DNA of 51,247 bases from Elusimicrobiota bacterium. Its GTDB lineage: Bacteria; Elusimicrobiota; Elusimicrobia; UBA1565; UBA9628. The notes below the pieces were generated by a model that searched no databases, was not told the origin of the DNA, and saw nothing but the letters and a program-made list of their open reading frames with translations. Position 1 is the first letter of the stretch. Every line of letters begins with the position of its first letter. Where the stretch lies: positions 1-51,247 of the forward strand of contig JACQPJ010000050.1 in the NCBI GenBank assembly GCA_016207605.1, in the 5' to 3' direction. The position numbers and the translations under genes were made by a program. Below, piece after piece: positions 23,836-31,488 of the stretch.

Positions 23836-25251
23836 ATGCTCGCTGTAGAACAAGGCCGGGACGCCGCCCGCGCCGCCGCCCGCGCCGGGGACCGGTTCCC
23901 CGAGTTCCTGGAGGACCTCAAGACCCTCGCCCGCATCCCCAGCGTGAGCTTCCCGGGCTTCGACCCGTCCCAGGTCGAGCGCTCGGCCCAGGCCGTGGCC
24001 GCGCTCTGCCGCGCGCGCGGGCTCGAGCACGTGGAGCTCCTGCGCTTGCCCGGGGCCCACCCCTACGTCTACGCGGACTGGCTCCACGCTCCCGGCCGCC
24101 CGACCCTCCTCCTCTACGCTCATCACGACGTCCAGCCCGCGGGCCGCGAGGAGCTCTGGAAGTCCCCGCCTTTCGAGCCGACCGAGCGGGGCGGACGCCT
24201 CTACGGCCGGGGCTGCGCCGACGACAAGGCCGGCGCGGTCGCGCACACCAGCGCGATCGCCGCGTGGCTCAAGACCGCCGGCTCCCTGCCCGTCAACGTC
24301 AAGCTCCTCATCGAGGGCGAGGAGGAGACCGGCTCCGACCATCTCGAGGCGTTCCTGTCCCGCTACGCCTCCAAGGTCATGGCCGACGTCATGGTGCTCA
24401 CCGACACCGGCAACTTCGACCACGAGACCCCCTCCATCACGGTCGCCCTGCGCGGCCTGGCCGCCCTGGACGTGACCGTCCGCTCGATGGACCATCCCCT
24501 GCACTCCGGCATGTGGGGCGGGGCGATCCCCGATCCGGCTCAGGCCCTCGCCAAAATGATCGCGTCCTGCACGGACGCCAAAGGACGCATGACGATCCCC
24601 GGCGTTTATAAAAACATCCGCAAGCCGGCTCAGGACGCCGAGGCGAGCCTCAAGGTTTTGAGATATCCCGAAAAGCTCTTCCGCGCCCAGTCCGGGCTGT
24701 TCCCCTCGTCGCGGCTCATGGCCCCGGCCAAGGACCTTCTGCGCTCCAACTGGTATTGGCCCTCGTTCTCCGTCAACGCGATCCAGGCGTCGTCCAAAAA
24801 GGACTGCGCCAACATCATCAACGACTCGGCCTGGTGCCACATGGGCATTCGCGTGGTCCCGGGCATGGACCCGCAAGAGACGATATCGGCTCTCAAGAAG
24901 CATCTGCAAAAGAACGCGCCTTGGGGCGTTGACGTCGAGTTTTCCAATGAGACGGCCAGTCCGGCCTGGACCACCGACACCGGGGCGCCCGCCTTCACGG
25001 CCGCGCGCCGCGCCTTGGAGAAAGGCTACGGCCGCAGGCCCGTGGACCTGGGCTGCGGCGGCTCGATTCCGTTCGTGGGCCCCTTCGCCAAGGCGCTCCA
25101 CGGCGCCCCGGCCCTCCTCATCGGCGTCGAGGACCCGCTCTCCAATCCGCACTCGGAGAACGAGAGCCTGCACCTGGGCATGTTCCGCAAGGCGATCGCC
25201 TCGGCCGCCTACCTATACGCCGAAGTCGCCGCGCTGCCCAAGGCCAAATAG
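23836..25251 (+). CDS. M20-family metallodipeptidase
   Basis: 471 residues, following AAGGAG seven bases before ATG. The di-zinc site residues are visible: H in LLYAHHDVQP, the bridging D in GRGCADDKAG, E-E in IEGEEETGSDH, D in VLTDTGN, and the late H in NPHSENESLHLG. The length and ADDKAG pattern fit the carnosinase/PepV-like dipeptidase group, so it probably hydrolyses cytoplasmic dipeptides. The insertion between ~190 and 400 is the usual dimerisation (lid) domain, containing SMDHPLHSGMWGG. It has its own promoter and is not in an operon with its neighbours. Confidence 0.9.
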   Translation: MLAVEQGRDAARAAARAGDRFPEFLEDLKTLARIPSVSFPGFDPSQVERSAQAVAALCRARGLEHVELLRLPGAHPYVYADWLHAPGRPTLLLYAHHDVQPAGREELWKSPPFEPTERGGRLYGRGCADDKAGAVAHTSAIAAWLKTAGSLPVNVKLLIEGEEETGSDHLEAFLSRYASKVMADVMVLTDTGNFDHETPSITVALRGLAALDVTVRSMDHPLHSGMWGGAIPDPAQALAKMIASCTDAKGRMTIPGVYKNIRKPAQDAEASLKVLRYPEKLFRAQSGLFPSSRLMAPAKDLLRSNWYWPSFSVNAIQASSKKDCANIINDSAWCHMGIRVVPGMDPQETISALKKHLQKNAPWGVDVEFSNETASPAWTTDTGAPAFTAARRALEKGYGRRPVDLGCGGSIPFVGPFAKALHGAPALLIGVEDPLSNPHSENESLHLGMFRKAIASAAYLYAEVAALPKAK

Positions 25252-25288
25252 CGGCCGTCGCGACAGCTTCCATCGATCGGGAGCTTCG

Positions 25289-25897
25289 CTACGAACTTTT
25301 CTTGCGGGCTTGAGCTTTCTGCACCTGTGCCCAAAGATATTCCCGCGTGGCATCCGGGAGTGTTCTGCCCACCTCGGTTTGTTCCCACATCAAGCCCATT
25401 TCCCGCATTTGCGCCGGCTTTAGTACGGCGCCGGACGTGACTTCGGCTTTGTCGAGACTTAGGAGGACAAACAAATAAAAAACATCGCCCTTCCGATTCA
25501 CGCCGATGGCCATTCTTTGAGGAGCGGGATTGATCGCGAAAATACATGGATTCGAGCGCAATTGCATGAGAGTCGTATTTGCCCGCGGGCGGAAGGTTTC
25601 TGGATAGGCTGAGCAATCTCGTTGTGAAGTGAATGTTTTGAACTGATCGGCAAACCAAATCTCAAGTAAGAAAGGGTTTTTAGCTTTCCTCACGACGATG
25701 GATTTTTTCGGGATCGAGGTGGAATAACTGGCCAGCCTCTTCGCCGCGTCGATCGGCGGCTTTAAGGATGCGGTTTGTTCCGGACTGAAGGGCTGATCGG
25801 CGCGCGAGGAGGCATTCTCATCGGCTCGTGCCGCCCAGGGGGTGCCGATAGACAGCGTCCCGGAAAGGACCGCCAAAGCAATGATTTTAGCTTTCAT
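25289..25897 (-). CDS. exported protein of unknown function
   Basis: 202 residues from ATG 25897 (TGAGG nearby upstream). The signal peptide is MKAKIIALAVLSGTLSIGTP with probable cleavage after ARA. The mature protein contains two cysteines (RDCSAYPE and SNPCIFAINP) that could form a disulfide. The region VNRKGDVFYLFVLLSLDKAE looks beta-rich, and the protein ends in a basic AQVQKAQARKKSS tail. I recognise no family. The base composition is lower in GC than the flanking dipeptidase gene. It lies alone between the dipeptidase and the toxin-antitoxin pair. Confidence 0.65.
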   Translation of the reverse strand: MKAKIIALAVLSGTLSIGTPWAARADENASSRADQPFSPEQTASLKPPIDAAKRLASYSTSIPKKSIVVRKAKNPFLLEIWFADQFKTFTSQRDCSAYPETFRPRANTTLMQLRSNPCIFAINPAPQRMAIGVNRKGDVFYLFVLLSLDKAEVTSGAVLKPAQMREMGLMWEQTEVGRTLPDATREYLWAQVQKAQARKKSS

Positions 25898-25964
25898 GAA
25901 CCTCAGTTTTGCGAGCAGGCTTTGTTTTATCAAGGGCCCTCCAGACCTTCCGGGTTCCCGCAAT

Positions 25965-26372
25965 TCAACGCAAGCTGAACTCCCGCAGGAAGTCGGCGGG
26001 AGAAACGACGCGGACGTCTCCAAATCGGCGGGGGAAATGCCTCAGATTGCCGGTCACCAGGCAAGCAGCTCCTGCGGCGACGGCGCACTCAAGGAACTTA
26101 TCATCCGCCGGATCCGGAGAGACGCGCAGCGGCTCCGCGGGGACGATCTCGACGGCCGACTTCCGAAGGGCCTGCAAGAACGCGTCCACATCGGCCGGCA
26201 AGAATCCGAATTTCCCGCGCGACAGCACACCCTTATACTCATCCAGAACTGCCGGGCTGAGGATGAGCTGGAGTTGACCCTCAAGGGCGGCATCCACAAC
26301 CTCAGCGGGAGCGCCCTCGGGATTGAGCAGCGCCGACACCAAAACGTTGGTGTCCAGGACGACCTTAACCAT
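25965..26372 (-). CDS. PIN-domain toxin (putative toxin-antitoxin PIN family)
   Basis: 135 residues, starting MVKVVLDTNVLVSALLNPEG, the classic first acidic residue of PIN nucleases. Further acidic residues are in DEYKGVLSR, PADDKFLECAVAAGA and the final VTGNLRHFP. The family cleaves RNA, usually specific tRNA or mRNA sites, with bound magnesium. ATG 26372 overlaps the last codons of the upstream antitoxin gene by 8 bases. The subgroup looks like the PIN_3 type rather than classic VapC. Confidence 0.9.
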   Translation of the reverse strand: MVKVVLDTNVLVSALLNPEGAPAEVVDAALEGQLQLILSPAVLDEYKGVLSRGKFGFLPADVDAFLQALRKSAVEIVPAEPLRVSPDPADDKFLECAVAAGAACLVTGNLRHFPRRFGDVRVVSPADFLREFSLR

Positions 26373-26652
26373 GTCTGCGCCTGCGCACTTTCTTGATCTC
26401 CGCCTCAATCTGCTCCGCGGCCATGCGGCTGGTTCCCGCGCGCCTTGCCGCTTCCCGCATTTTTTCCACCGCCGCCTTCAGCCGCGCGCCATTGACGGCG
26501 CGAAGCATGTCCTCGAGCATTGCCTCGTCCGTGGGAACCAAAACCGCCACCGGCTTGCCGCGCTTTGTGACGACGACGTTTTCCTTGTCACCCGCGCGGC
26601 CAAGAATCCCGGCCGCGTTAAGTCGGAAATCCCGTATGCTGGCAAATTGCAT
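26365..26652 (-). CDS. Phd/YefM-type antitoxin
   Basis: 95 residues. The N-terminal half (MQFASIRDFRLNAAGILGRA, then VVVTKRGKPVAVLVP) is the DNA-binding Phd/YefM fold that also regulates the operon. The basic, helical C-terminal half (ARRAGTSRMAAEQIEAEI) would wrap and neutralise the PIN toxin encoded by the overlapping downstream gene. The start is ATG 26652 after GGGGGTGCC. The promoter contains a perfect palindrome, expected for autoregulation. Confidence 0.88.
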   Translation of the reverse strand: MQFASIRDFRLNAAGILGRAGDKENVVVTKRGKPVAVLVPTDEAMLEDMLRAVNGARLKAAVEKMREAARRAGTSRMAAEQIEAEIKKVRRRRHG

Positions 26653-26676
26653 GGCACCCCCTTTATATGTACGTTT

Positions 26677-26705
26677 AGTGTATCATTACGTGCACGTTTT
26701 TTCAA
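26677..26705 (-). promoter_or_regulatory. toxin-antitoxin promoter with palindromic operator
   Basis: On the minus strand TTGAAA (26700-26705) and TACACT (26677-26682) are 17 bp apart. The spacer contains the perfect palindrome ACGTGCACGT (26688-26697), and a related ACGTACAT follows the -10. This is the likely Phd-type antitoxin operator. Confidence 0.6.
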
Positions 26706-26755
26706 GGCCTCGTTGTCAATGGTCTTGCCAAAATCAACCCCATACCTTAAACTGG

Positions 26756-26782
26756 GCCTGCCGTGAACCTGTTCACACAGGC
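26756..26782 (+). promoter_or_regulatory. hairpin directly upstream of M14 peptidase ribosome binding site
   Basis: GTGAAC-CT-GTTCAC is nested inside GCCTG/CAGGC. The structure ends just before the GGAGG of the peptidase gene, so it could be an operator or a translational control hairpin. Confidence 0.4.
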
Positions 26783-26792
26783 AGGAGGCGAC

Positions 26793-27593
26793 ATGAATCG
26801 ATTCTTCTCGACCGTTCTGTGCGCGGCGCTCATCGCCGCCGCGGCGTTTCCTGGGCAGGCAACGCGCTACGACTCCTTTGCGCTCCTGGAGCCGGGATCA
26901 GGATACAAGACGGTCAGGACAATCGCGTCGTCGAAAAAGGGGAGACGCATTGACGCTTACCGCTACGGCACGGGCGAGGAGATCGTCCTCTTCATGGCCG
27001 GCTTTCACGGCGACGAGCCCCAGAGCGTGGACCTGCTGGTGAATTTCTGCAAGTTCCTTTCGACGCATCGGAAGTACTTGGACGGCCGCACCGCGATTGT
27101 CATTCCAGGCGTCAACCCGGATGGGCTGGCCGCTTATACGCGGACGAATTCCAACGGGGTTGATATCAATCGCAACTTCCCAACCGAGAACTGGGAGAAA
27201 AAGTCGCAGAAGCAAGCGGGAAAGGAATGGGGAGGCTCGCAGTCGAAATCGGAATCTGAGACGCAAATGGTGGTGCAGCTACTGAGCGACTACCAGCCCG
27301 CCCGCATCATCTCCGTCCATGCCCCGGCACGCGTCGTGAACTATGACGGGCTCCAATCCAAAGGATTGGCCGTGGCCATGCAGCGTGAGAACCGGTACAC
27401 GCTCACGGATTACATTGGGTATAAAACCCCAGGCTCATTAGGAACCTACGCGGGCAAAGAGCGCAATATCCCAATGGTCACCCTGGAACTGCCCCCGTCG
27501 TCGGACGCGGAGGGCATCTGGAAGCAGAACAAGAAGGCCCTTCTGGCTGCGCTCGTGTTTCCGGACGCTCTGCCGGACGAATCGCATGACTGA
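26793..27593 (+). CDS. exported M14-family zinc carboxypeptidase (MpaA-like)
   Basis: 266 residues from ATG 26793 (GGAGG six bases upstream). The signal peptide is MNRFFSTVLCAALIAAAAFP. Zinc ligands are H and E in GFHGDEPQS and H in IISVHAPAR; the substrate-binding NR pair is in GVDINRNFPT and the catalytic glutamate in VTLELPPS. These match M14 carboxypeptidases, closest to the murein peptide amidase MpaA type that cleaves cell-wall tripeptide bonds. Because it is exported it would act in the periplasm, unlike cytoplasmic E. coli MpaA. It is convergent with the HtrA gene. Confidence 0.82.
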   Translation: MNRFFSTVLCAALIAAAAFPGQATRYDSFALLEPGSGYKTVRTIASSKKGRRIDAYRYGTGEEIVLFMAGFHGDEPQSVDLLVNFCKFLSTHRKYLDGRTAIVIPGVNPDGLAAYTRTNSNGVDINRNFPTENWEKKSQKQAGKEWGGSQSKSESETQMVVQLLSDYQPARIISVHAPARVVNYDGLQSKGLAVAMQRENRYTLTDYIGYKTPGSLGTYAGKERNIPMVTLELPPSSDAEGIWKQNKKALLAALVFPDALPDESHD

Positions 27594-27613
27594 CTTGTGG
27601 ACCGCGCCGGCCG

Positions 27614-28648
27614 CTACTGGATGTTGACCAGGGTCACCGGCAGGGAGAGGGCGCGGCTCCCGCGGCGGATTTTCACGGAGACCGTGTCGCCGGGGTTGTG
27701 GCGGTCCAGGGCGTTGTAGAGGTCGTCGAAGTCCTTGACCTCCCGGCCGTCGATGCCGACGATGACGTCGCCCGCCTCGACGCGGCCGCCGGACAGGCGG
27801 CGCAGGCCGCGCAGACCGGCCTTGGCCGCGGGGCTTCCCGGCTGGACCTTGTTGACCGCGACGCCGTCCTGCTCGCCCAACAGATAGTACTTCTGCCCGG
27901 CGGTCAGGATGCTGATCCCCAGCCCCGGACGGACCACCTTGCCGTACCGGATGAGCTGGGGGACGATGCGCCGGATGAAGGCGACCGGCACGGCGAAGCC
28001 GATGCCGGCGCTGGAGCCCGAGCGGCTGTAGATGACCGTGTTCATGCCGATCAGGCGCCCGCCCGAGTCCAGGAGCGGGCCGCCGGAGTTGCCGGGGTTG
28101 ATCGCGGCGTCGGTCTGGATCATGTCGCGGATGGTCACGCCGGCAATCCCCCGCACCTCGCGCCCAAGCGCCGAGATGACGCCGGTCGTCAGCGTGTGAT
28201 CGAGGCCGAAGGGATTGCCGATGGCCAGCACGGACTGGCCGACTTGGAGAGATTCCGAGGAGCCGATCGCGAGGGGCCTGAGCTTGTCGAGGTTTTTCGA
28301 GACCTTCAAGACCGCGATGTCCTTGGCGGGGTCGGCGCCGATGCGCTCGGCCTCGAGCTGGACCCGGTCGCCGAGGCTGACGAGGAAGACATCCCCGCCC
28401 TGGACCACGTGGAAGTTGGTGACGATGTGCCCGCGGTCGTCCCAGACGAAGCCCGAGCCCGCGCCCTGGGGCACCAGGAATTCGTCCATGTCCTCGGTCT
28501 GCGCCCGGGCGGCGTTGGTGACGAAGACGACGGAGGGCGCGGCCTCCTTGAAGACCCGCATGACGTTCTGCTCTTCGGGCAGGAGCGCGGCGGAGCGGTC
28601 GGGAGCGCCCAGGGCCAGGGCCGCGCAAAGAAGGACACAAGCTCTCAT
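27614..28648 (-). CDS. periplasmic HtrA/DegP-family serine protease
   Basis: 344 residues. The signal peptide is MRACVLLCAALALGAPDRSA. The trypsin-like domain carries H80 (TNFHVV), D110 (AKDIAVL) and S188 (GNSGGP), with GNPFGLDHTLTTG and TDAAINPGNSGG typical of S1C proteases. One PDZ domain (residues ~240-340) contains VNKVQPGSPAAKAGL and AGDVIVGIDGREV. With one PDZ domain it resembles DegS or short DegQ forms, but it lacks a retained membrane anchor. It should degrade or monitor misfolded envelope proteins. The promoter region shared with the divergent methyltransferase contains a palindromic repeat. Confidence 0.92.
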   Translation of the reverse strand: MRACVLLCAALALGAPDRSAALLPEEQNVMRVFKEAAPSVVFVTNAARAQTEDMDEFLVPQGAGSGFVWDDRGHIVTNFHVVQGGDVFLVSLGDRVQLEAERIGADPAKDIAVLKVSKNLDKLRPLAIGSSESLQVGQSVLAIGNPFGLDHTLTTGVISALGREVRGIAGVTIRDMIQTDAAINPGNSGGPLLDSGGRLIGMNTVIYSRSGSSAGIGFAVPVAFIRRIVPQLIRYGKVVRPGLGISILTAGQKYYLLGEQDGVAVNKVQPGSPAAKAGLRGLRRLSGGRVEAGDVIVGIDGREVKDFDDLYNALDRHNPGDTVSVKIRRGSRALSLPVTLVNIQ

Positions 28649-28678
28649 GGCGGGATTTTATACAATCCAAAACATCTG

Positions 28679-28728
28679 AACCACTAAGACACCAAGACAC
28701 AAAAGACGTTCTTAGTGTCTTTGTGGTT
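28679..28728. repeat. palindromic intergenic repeat (CCACTAAGACAC type)
   Basis: AACCACTAAGACAC (28679-28692) is the inverted repeat of GTGTCTTTGTGGTT (28715-28728) with one mismatch. Sequences of this kind (genes flanked by AAGACAC...GTGTCTTTGTGG) recur in intergenic DNA of many unrelated bacteria. It is distinctly AT-rich compared with its surroundings and ends 8 bases before the methyltransferase start. Confidence 0.65.
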
Positions 28729-28736
28729 TAAACTTT

Positions 28737-29729
28737 ATGGCTTCCTCGGCTTCCCGTTTCCGGCCGGAGTTGCGCGCCCCAGGGACGCCCTCGCCGCGCT
28801 GTCCGGCCTGCGGCTCGAGCGAGGCTGAGTCCGAGCCTTCCGTCGAGCCCGGCTTCGCGCTGCTGCGTTGCCGCGACTGCGGCCTGGGCCGCACCTGGCC
28901 GCCGGAGAGCCCGGAGCGCGTCGGCGCCTGGTACCCGGAGCGCTACTACGGCAAGGGCAACGTCCGCTTCAACGCGCTCTTCGAGCGCCTGGTGCGCTGG
29001 TTCCGCCGGCGGCGGGCGCGGGTGCTCCACAACCGCGTGCCGCGCGGGCCGGTCCTGGACGTGGGCTGCGGGCGCGGCCTCCTGCTCTGCTACCTGCGCG
29101 CGTTGGGCTACGAGCCGCGCGGCGTCGAGCTCTCCGAGACCGCAGCCCGCCACGCCCGCGACGTGCTCGGCCTGCCCGTCGCCGTCGAGGACTTCGCGGC
29201 CTCCTCCGGGGACGCGGGGCTCTACCACGCGGTCGTCTTCTGGCATTCCCTGGAGCACTTTCCCGACCCGTTCGCCGCGCTCTCGCGCGCCCATGAGGTC
29301 CTCAAGGCCGGCGGGCTTCTGGCCGTGGCCGTGCCCAACTACGACGGCTGGCAGGCGCGCGCCTTCGGCCGCTGGTGGTTCCATCTGGACGTGCCGCGCC
29401 ACTACTTCCACTTTGGGATGCGGTCCTTGGAGGCGGTCCTGACCCGGCACCGATTCCGCGTGGTCCGGCTCGACCACTTCAGCCTGGAGCAGAACCCCTA
29501 CGGCATCCTGCAAAGCCTCTACAATCGGCTGGGTTTTCGCTTCAACCTGCTCTATTCCCTGCTCAAGGATCGCAGCGCCCGCACCGAGACGGTGCGGCAC
29601 TATCCGTTCCAGACGGCGGCGATCGCCCTGCTCCTGCCCTTTCTCGCGCCGCTGAGCCTCCTGCTGGCCCTCATGGAAACCGCCCTGCGTTCGGGCGGGA
29701 CCATCGAGGTCTACGCGCTCAAGGAATGA
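28737..29729 (+). CDS. class I SAM-dependent methyltransferase with N-terminal zinc ribbon
   Basis: 330 residues. The N-terminal CPACGS...RCRDCG is a four-cysteine zinc ribbon, common in methyltransferases of sugar biosynthesis clusters. The SAM motif is VLDVGCGRGLLL, with the acidic ELSE two strands later and FWHSLEHFPDP as motif for the catalytic region. The C-terminal ~50 residues contain a hydrophobic hairpin (AIALLLPFLAPLSLLLALME), so it may attach to the membrane. It is probably a sugar or lipid-linked glycan methyltransferase. No Shine-Dalgarno is visible. The stop overlaps the start of the next gene (ATGA). Confidence 0.85.
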   Translation: MASSASRFRPELRAPGTPSPRCPACGSSEAESEPSVEPGFALLRCRDCGLGRTWPPESPERVGAWYPERYYGKGNVRFNALFERLVRWFRRRRARVLHNRVPRGPVLDVGCGRGLLLCYLRALGYEPRGVELSETAARHARDVLGLPVAVEDFAASSGDAGLYHAVVFWHSLEHFPDPFAALSRAHEVLKAGGLLAVAVPNYDGWQARAFGRWWFHLDVPRHYFHFGMRSLEAVLTRHRFRVVRLDHFSLEQNPYGILQSLYNRLGFRFNLLYSLLKDRSARTETVRHYPFQTAAIALLLPFLAPLSLLLALMETALRSGGTIEVYALKE

Positions 29730-31195
29730 CGCCCTCGTCCCGCAAGGTCTGGCTGGCGGCCGCCGCGGCCGGCCTTTCCCTCCTGGTTCACGCCAAGGGG
29801 CTGCGCGCGCCCCTGCTCGACTACCACTTCCACCGCCAGGTCAACACCGCAGCCGTCGCCCGCAACTATTGGCGCGAGCGCCGCCCCCTGCTTGAGCCCC
29901 GCATCGACTGGGAGGGCCCCGAGGACCGTCTCGCGGCGACCGAGCTCCCCGTGTACATGTGGCTCTACGGCAAGCTGTGGCCGATCCTCGGTCTCGGGGA
30001 GTCCTGGGGCCGGATTCTTTCGGCCGCCGCCTCGGCGCTGACCGCGCTGTTCCTTTTCTTCCTCTTCGACCGCGAGCTGGGGACCGAGGCCGCCTTCCTC
30101 GGCGCGGGCCTGTTCTCGTTCCTGCCGCTCGAGGTCTATTTCGGCCGCACGGTCCAGCCGGAGGCCGCGGCCCTGCTGGGCGGCGTCGCCGCGCTCTATT
30201 TCTGGGACCGCGCCCTGGAGCGCGGGAGGCCTTGGGGCCCCTGGCTTGCGGCGACGTTCTGCGTCTTCCTTGCCGTGGGCCTCAAGATCGCCTACGCTTA
30301 TCTCTTCGTTCCCCTCGCGGGATTGACGTGGCGCCGCCTGGGACGCGCGTCGTGGTCCGACGGGCGGACCTGGGCGGCGGGGCTGCTCTCGATGGCCGGC
30401 GTCGCGGCCTGGTATCTCTACGCCAGCCAAGGCGTGTACGTCGTGCCCACGCACGCGGGGGAGTTCCTCAACATCCTGGAGTACCGCCGCCTGCCCTACT
30501 TCCTGCAGTTCCTGGTCCTCTCCCGCTTTCTGGAGCTGGTCCTCACCTACGGGGGAGCCGTCCTCTTCTTCTTCGGCGCGCGAGAGGTCCTCCTGCGCCG
30601 CCGCGATGCCTTCTGGATCGCCTGGCTGGGCGGGGCGTTCCTGCACATCCCCGCGCTGGGCGCCTACGGCCATTCCCACGAATACACCGCCCTGCCGCTG
30701 GTCCCCGTCGCCGCAGGACTGATGGGAGAGGGCCTGCGCCTCCTGAAAGCGCGCGCGTCGTCCGTTCCCGCGCCGCGGCGCGCTTGGGCCTTGGCCGGCG
30801 TCGCGCTGCTTGCCCTGGCGGTTCCGGTCCACGCGGCCCTGCGCGTGGGGCATTGGTACCGCCAGGGCTTCGGGTACCTCGCCCGCGCCCGCGAGGCGGC
30901 CGCCGCGGTCAGCGCGCCGGGCGACTTGTTCCACACCGGCTGCCGCGCGCCCTCGGTGGCGCTTTACTACCTTGACCGGCGTGGTTGGTCCAACGAACTG
31001 GAGACGCGGACACCGGCCGACGCCCTGGGCCTCATCGCCGCCAGGGCGCGCCAGGGCGCGCGTTTCCTCGCCGTCGAGAAGACAGGGCTGTTCGCCGATC
31101 CCGGCGGCTCGCTTTGGCGCGCGCTGCGCGCGCGCTCCGCGCCGGCCTGGGACGACGGGGCGCTGGCGATCTTCCCCAGGAGCGTGTCCGAGTAA
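29726..31195 (+). CDS. GT39-like polytopic membrane glycosyltransferase
   Basis: 489 residues with about 10 membrane segments. The first periplasmic loop has HFHRQVNTAAVARNYWRERR, and the next has EVYFGRTVQPEAAALLGG. This architecture is that of ArnT/PMT-type (GT39/GT83, PF13231-like) transferases using polyprenyl-phosphate sugars on the periplasmic side. The sugar and acceptor are unknown. It is coupled to the methyltransferase upstream. The final codons (RSVSE and stop) lie inside the left arm of the large nested palindrome. Confidence 0.75.
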   Translation: MTPSSRKVWLAAAAAGLSLLVHAKGLRAPLLDYHFHRQVNTAAVARNYWRERRPLLEPRIDWEGPEDRLAATELPVYMWLYGKLWPILGLGESWGRILSAAASALTALFLFFLFDRELGTEAAFLGAGLFSFLPLEVYFGRTVQPEAAALLGGVAALYFWDRALERGRPWGPWLAATFCVFLAVGLKIAYAYLFVPLAGLTWRRLGRASWSDGRTWAAGLLSMAGVAAWYLYASQGVYVVPTHAGEFLNILEYRRLPYFLQFLVLSRFLELVLTYGGAVLFFFGAREVLLRRRDAFWIAWLGGAFLHIPALGAYGHSHEYTALPLVPVAAGLMGEGLRLLKARASSVPAPRRAWALAGVALLALAVPVHAALRVGHWYRQGFGYLARAREAAAAVSAPGDLFHTGCRAPSVALYYLDRRGWSNELETRTPADALGLIAARARQGARFLAVEKTGLFADPGGSLWRALRARSAPAWDDGALAIFPRSVSE

Positions 31196-31210
31196 TAGCG
31201 TGGTCCTCGG
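31178..31210 (+). repeat. outer inverted repeat, left arm
   Basis: A 33-base arm that pairs with 31456-31488 with a single G-T type mismatch. It covers the last five codons and the stop of the upstream glycosyltransferase gene and encloses all three hairpins of the array. Confidence 0.9.
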
Positions 31211-31304
31211 AGGAACAGGTTTGAGTGCCGGCAAGGCGCGACGAGCGAGGATAGCATCGCTATCTGAGCGAGGAGCAACGCGGCCGACGCTCAAACCTGT
31301 TCCT
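31211..31304 (+). repeat. conserved-core palindromic element, copy 1
   Basis: Arms AGGAACAGGTTTGAG (31211-31225) and CTCAAACCTGTTCCT (31290-31304) are perfect. Inside is the core GGCGCGACGAGCGAG (31235-31249), an apical stem GATAGC-atc-GCTATC, then TGAGCGAGGAGCAACG (31265-31280). The same core with different stems occurs in two further copies. Confidence 0.9.
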
Positions 31305-31317
31305 CCCTTTCCTACCG

Positions 31318-31348
31318 TGTTTTTCGTCGGCAACGCCGACGAAAAACA
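31318..31348. repeat. 14-bp perfect hairpin between the two palindromic elements
   Basis: TGTTTTTCGTCGGC pairs with GCCGACGAAAAACA around the triloop AAC. CCCTT (31305-31309) and AAGGG (31351-31355) extend the structure. It could be a bidirectional transcription stop between the convergent genes, although the T-run lies inside the stem. Confidence 0.85.
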
Positions 31349-31359
31349 TCAAGGGAAGG

Positions 31360-31456
31360 GTCAAACGCCTTTGACTTCCCGCGTTGTTGCTCGTCGCTTA
31401 CATACCTACCGGTATGCTCGCTCCTCGCGCCTAGCGGGAAGTCAAAGGCGTTTGAC
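31360..31456 (-). repeat. conserved-core palindromic element, copy 2 (inverted)
   Basis: Perfect 23-bp arms occupy 31360-31382 and 31434-31456. In minus-strand orientation the interior is GGCGCGAGGAGCGAG, apical stem CATACC-ggta-GGTATG, then TAAGCGACGAGCAACAACG, matching the core of copies 1 and 3. The arms are unrelated in sequence to those of the other copies. Confidence 0.9.
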
Positions 31457-31488
31457 CGAGGGCCACGCTATTACTCGGACACGCTCCT
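31456..31488 (-). repeat. outer inverted repeat, right arm
   Basis: The reverse complement of 31178-31210 with one mismatch. It contains the last two bases of the TAG stop of the minus-strand glycosyltransferase gene, so both convergent genes finish within the same duplicated sequence. Confidence 0.9.

Noticed and set aside
31318-31348. Classical rho-independent terminator
   Set aside because: The hairpin is strong, but its T-run is inside the stem and is not followed by Ts on either strand; kept as a hairpin only.
31178-31488. Integron attC sites or a CRISPR array
   Set aside because: The elements lack the RYYYAAC/GTTRRRY core pairs and there is no integrase; there are no regularly spaced direct repeats with unique spacers and no cas genes.
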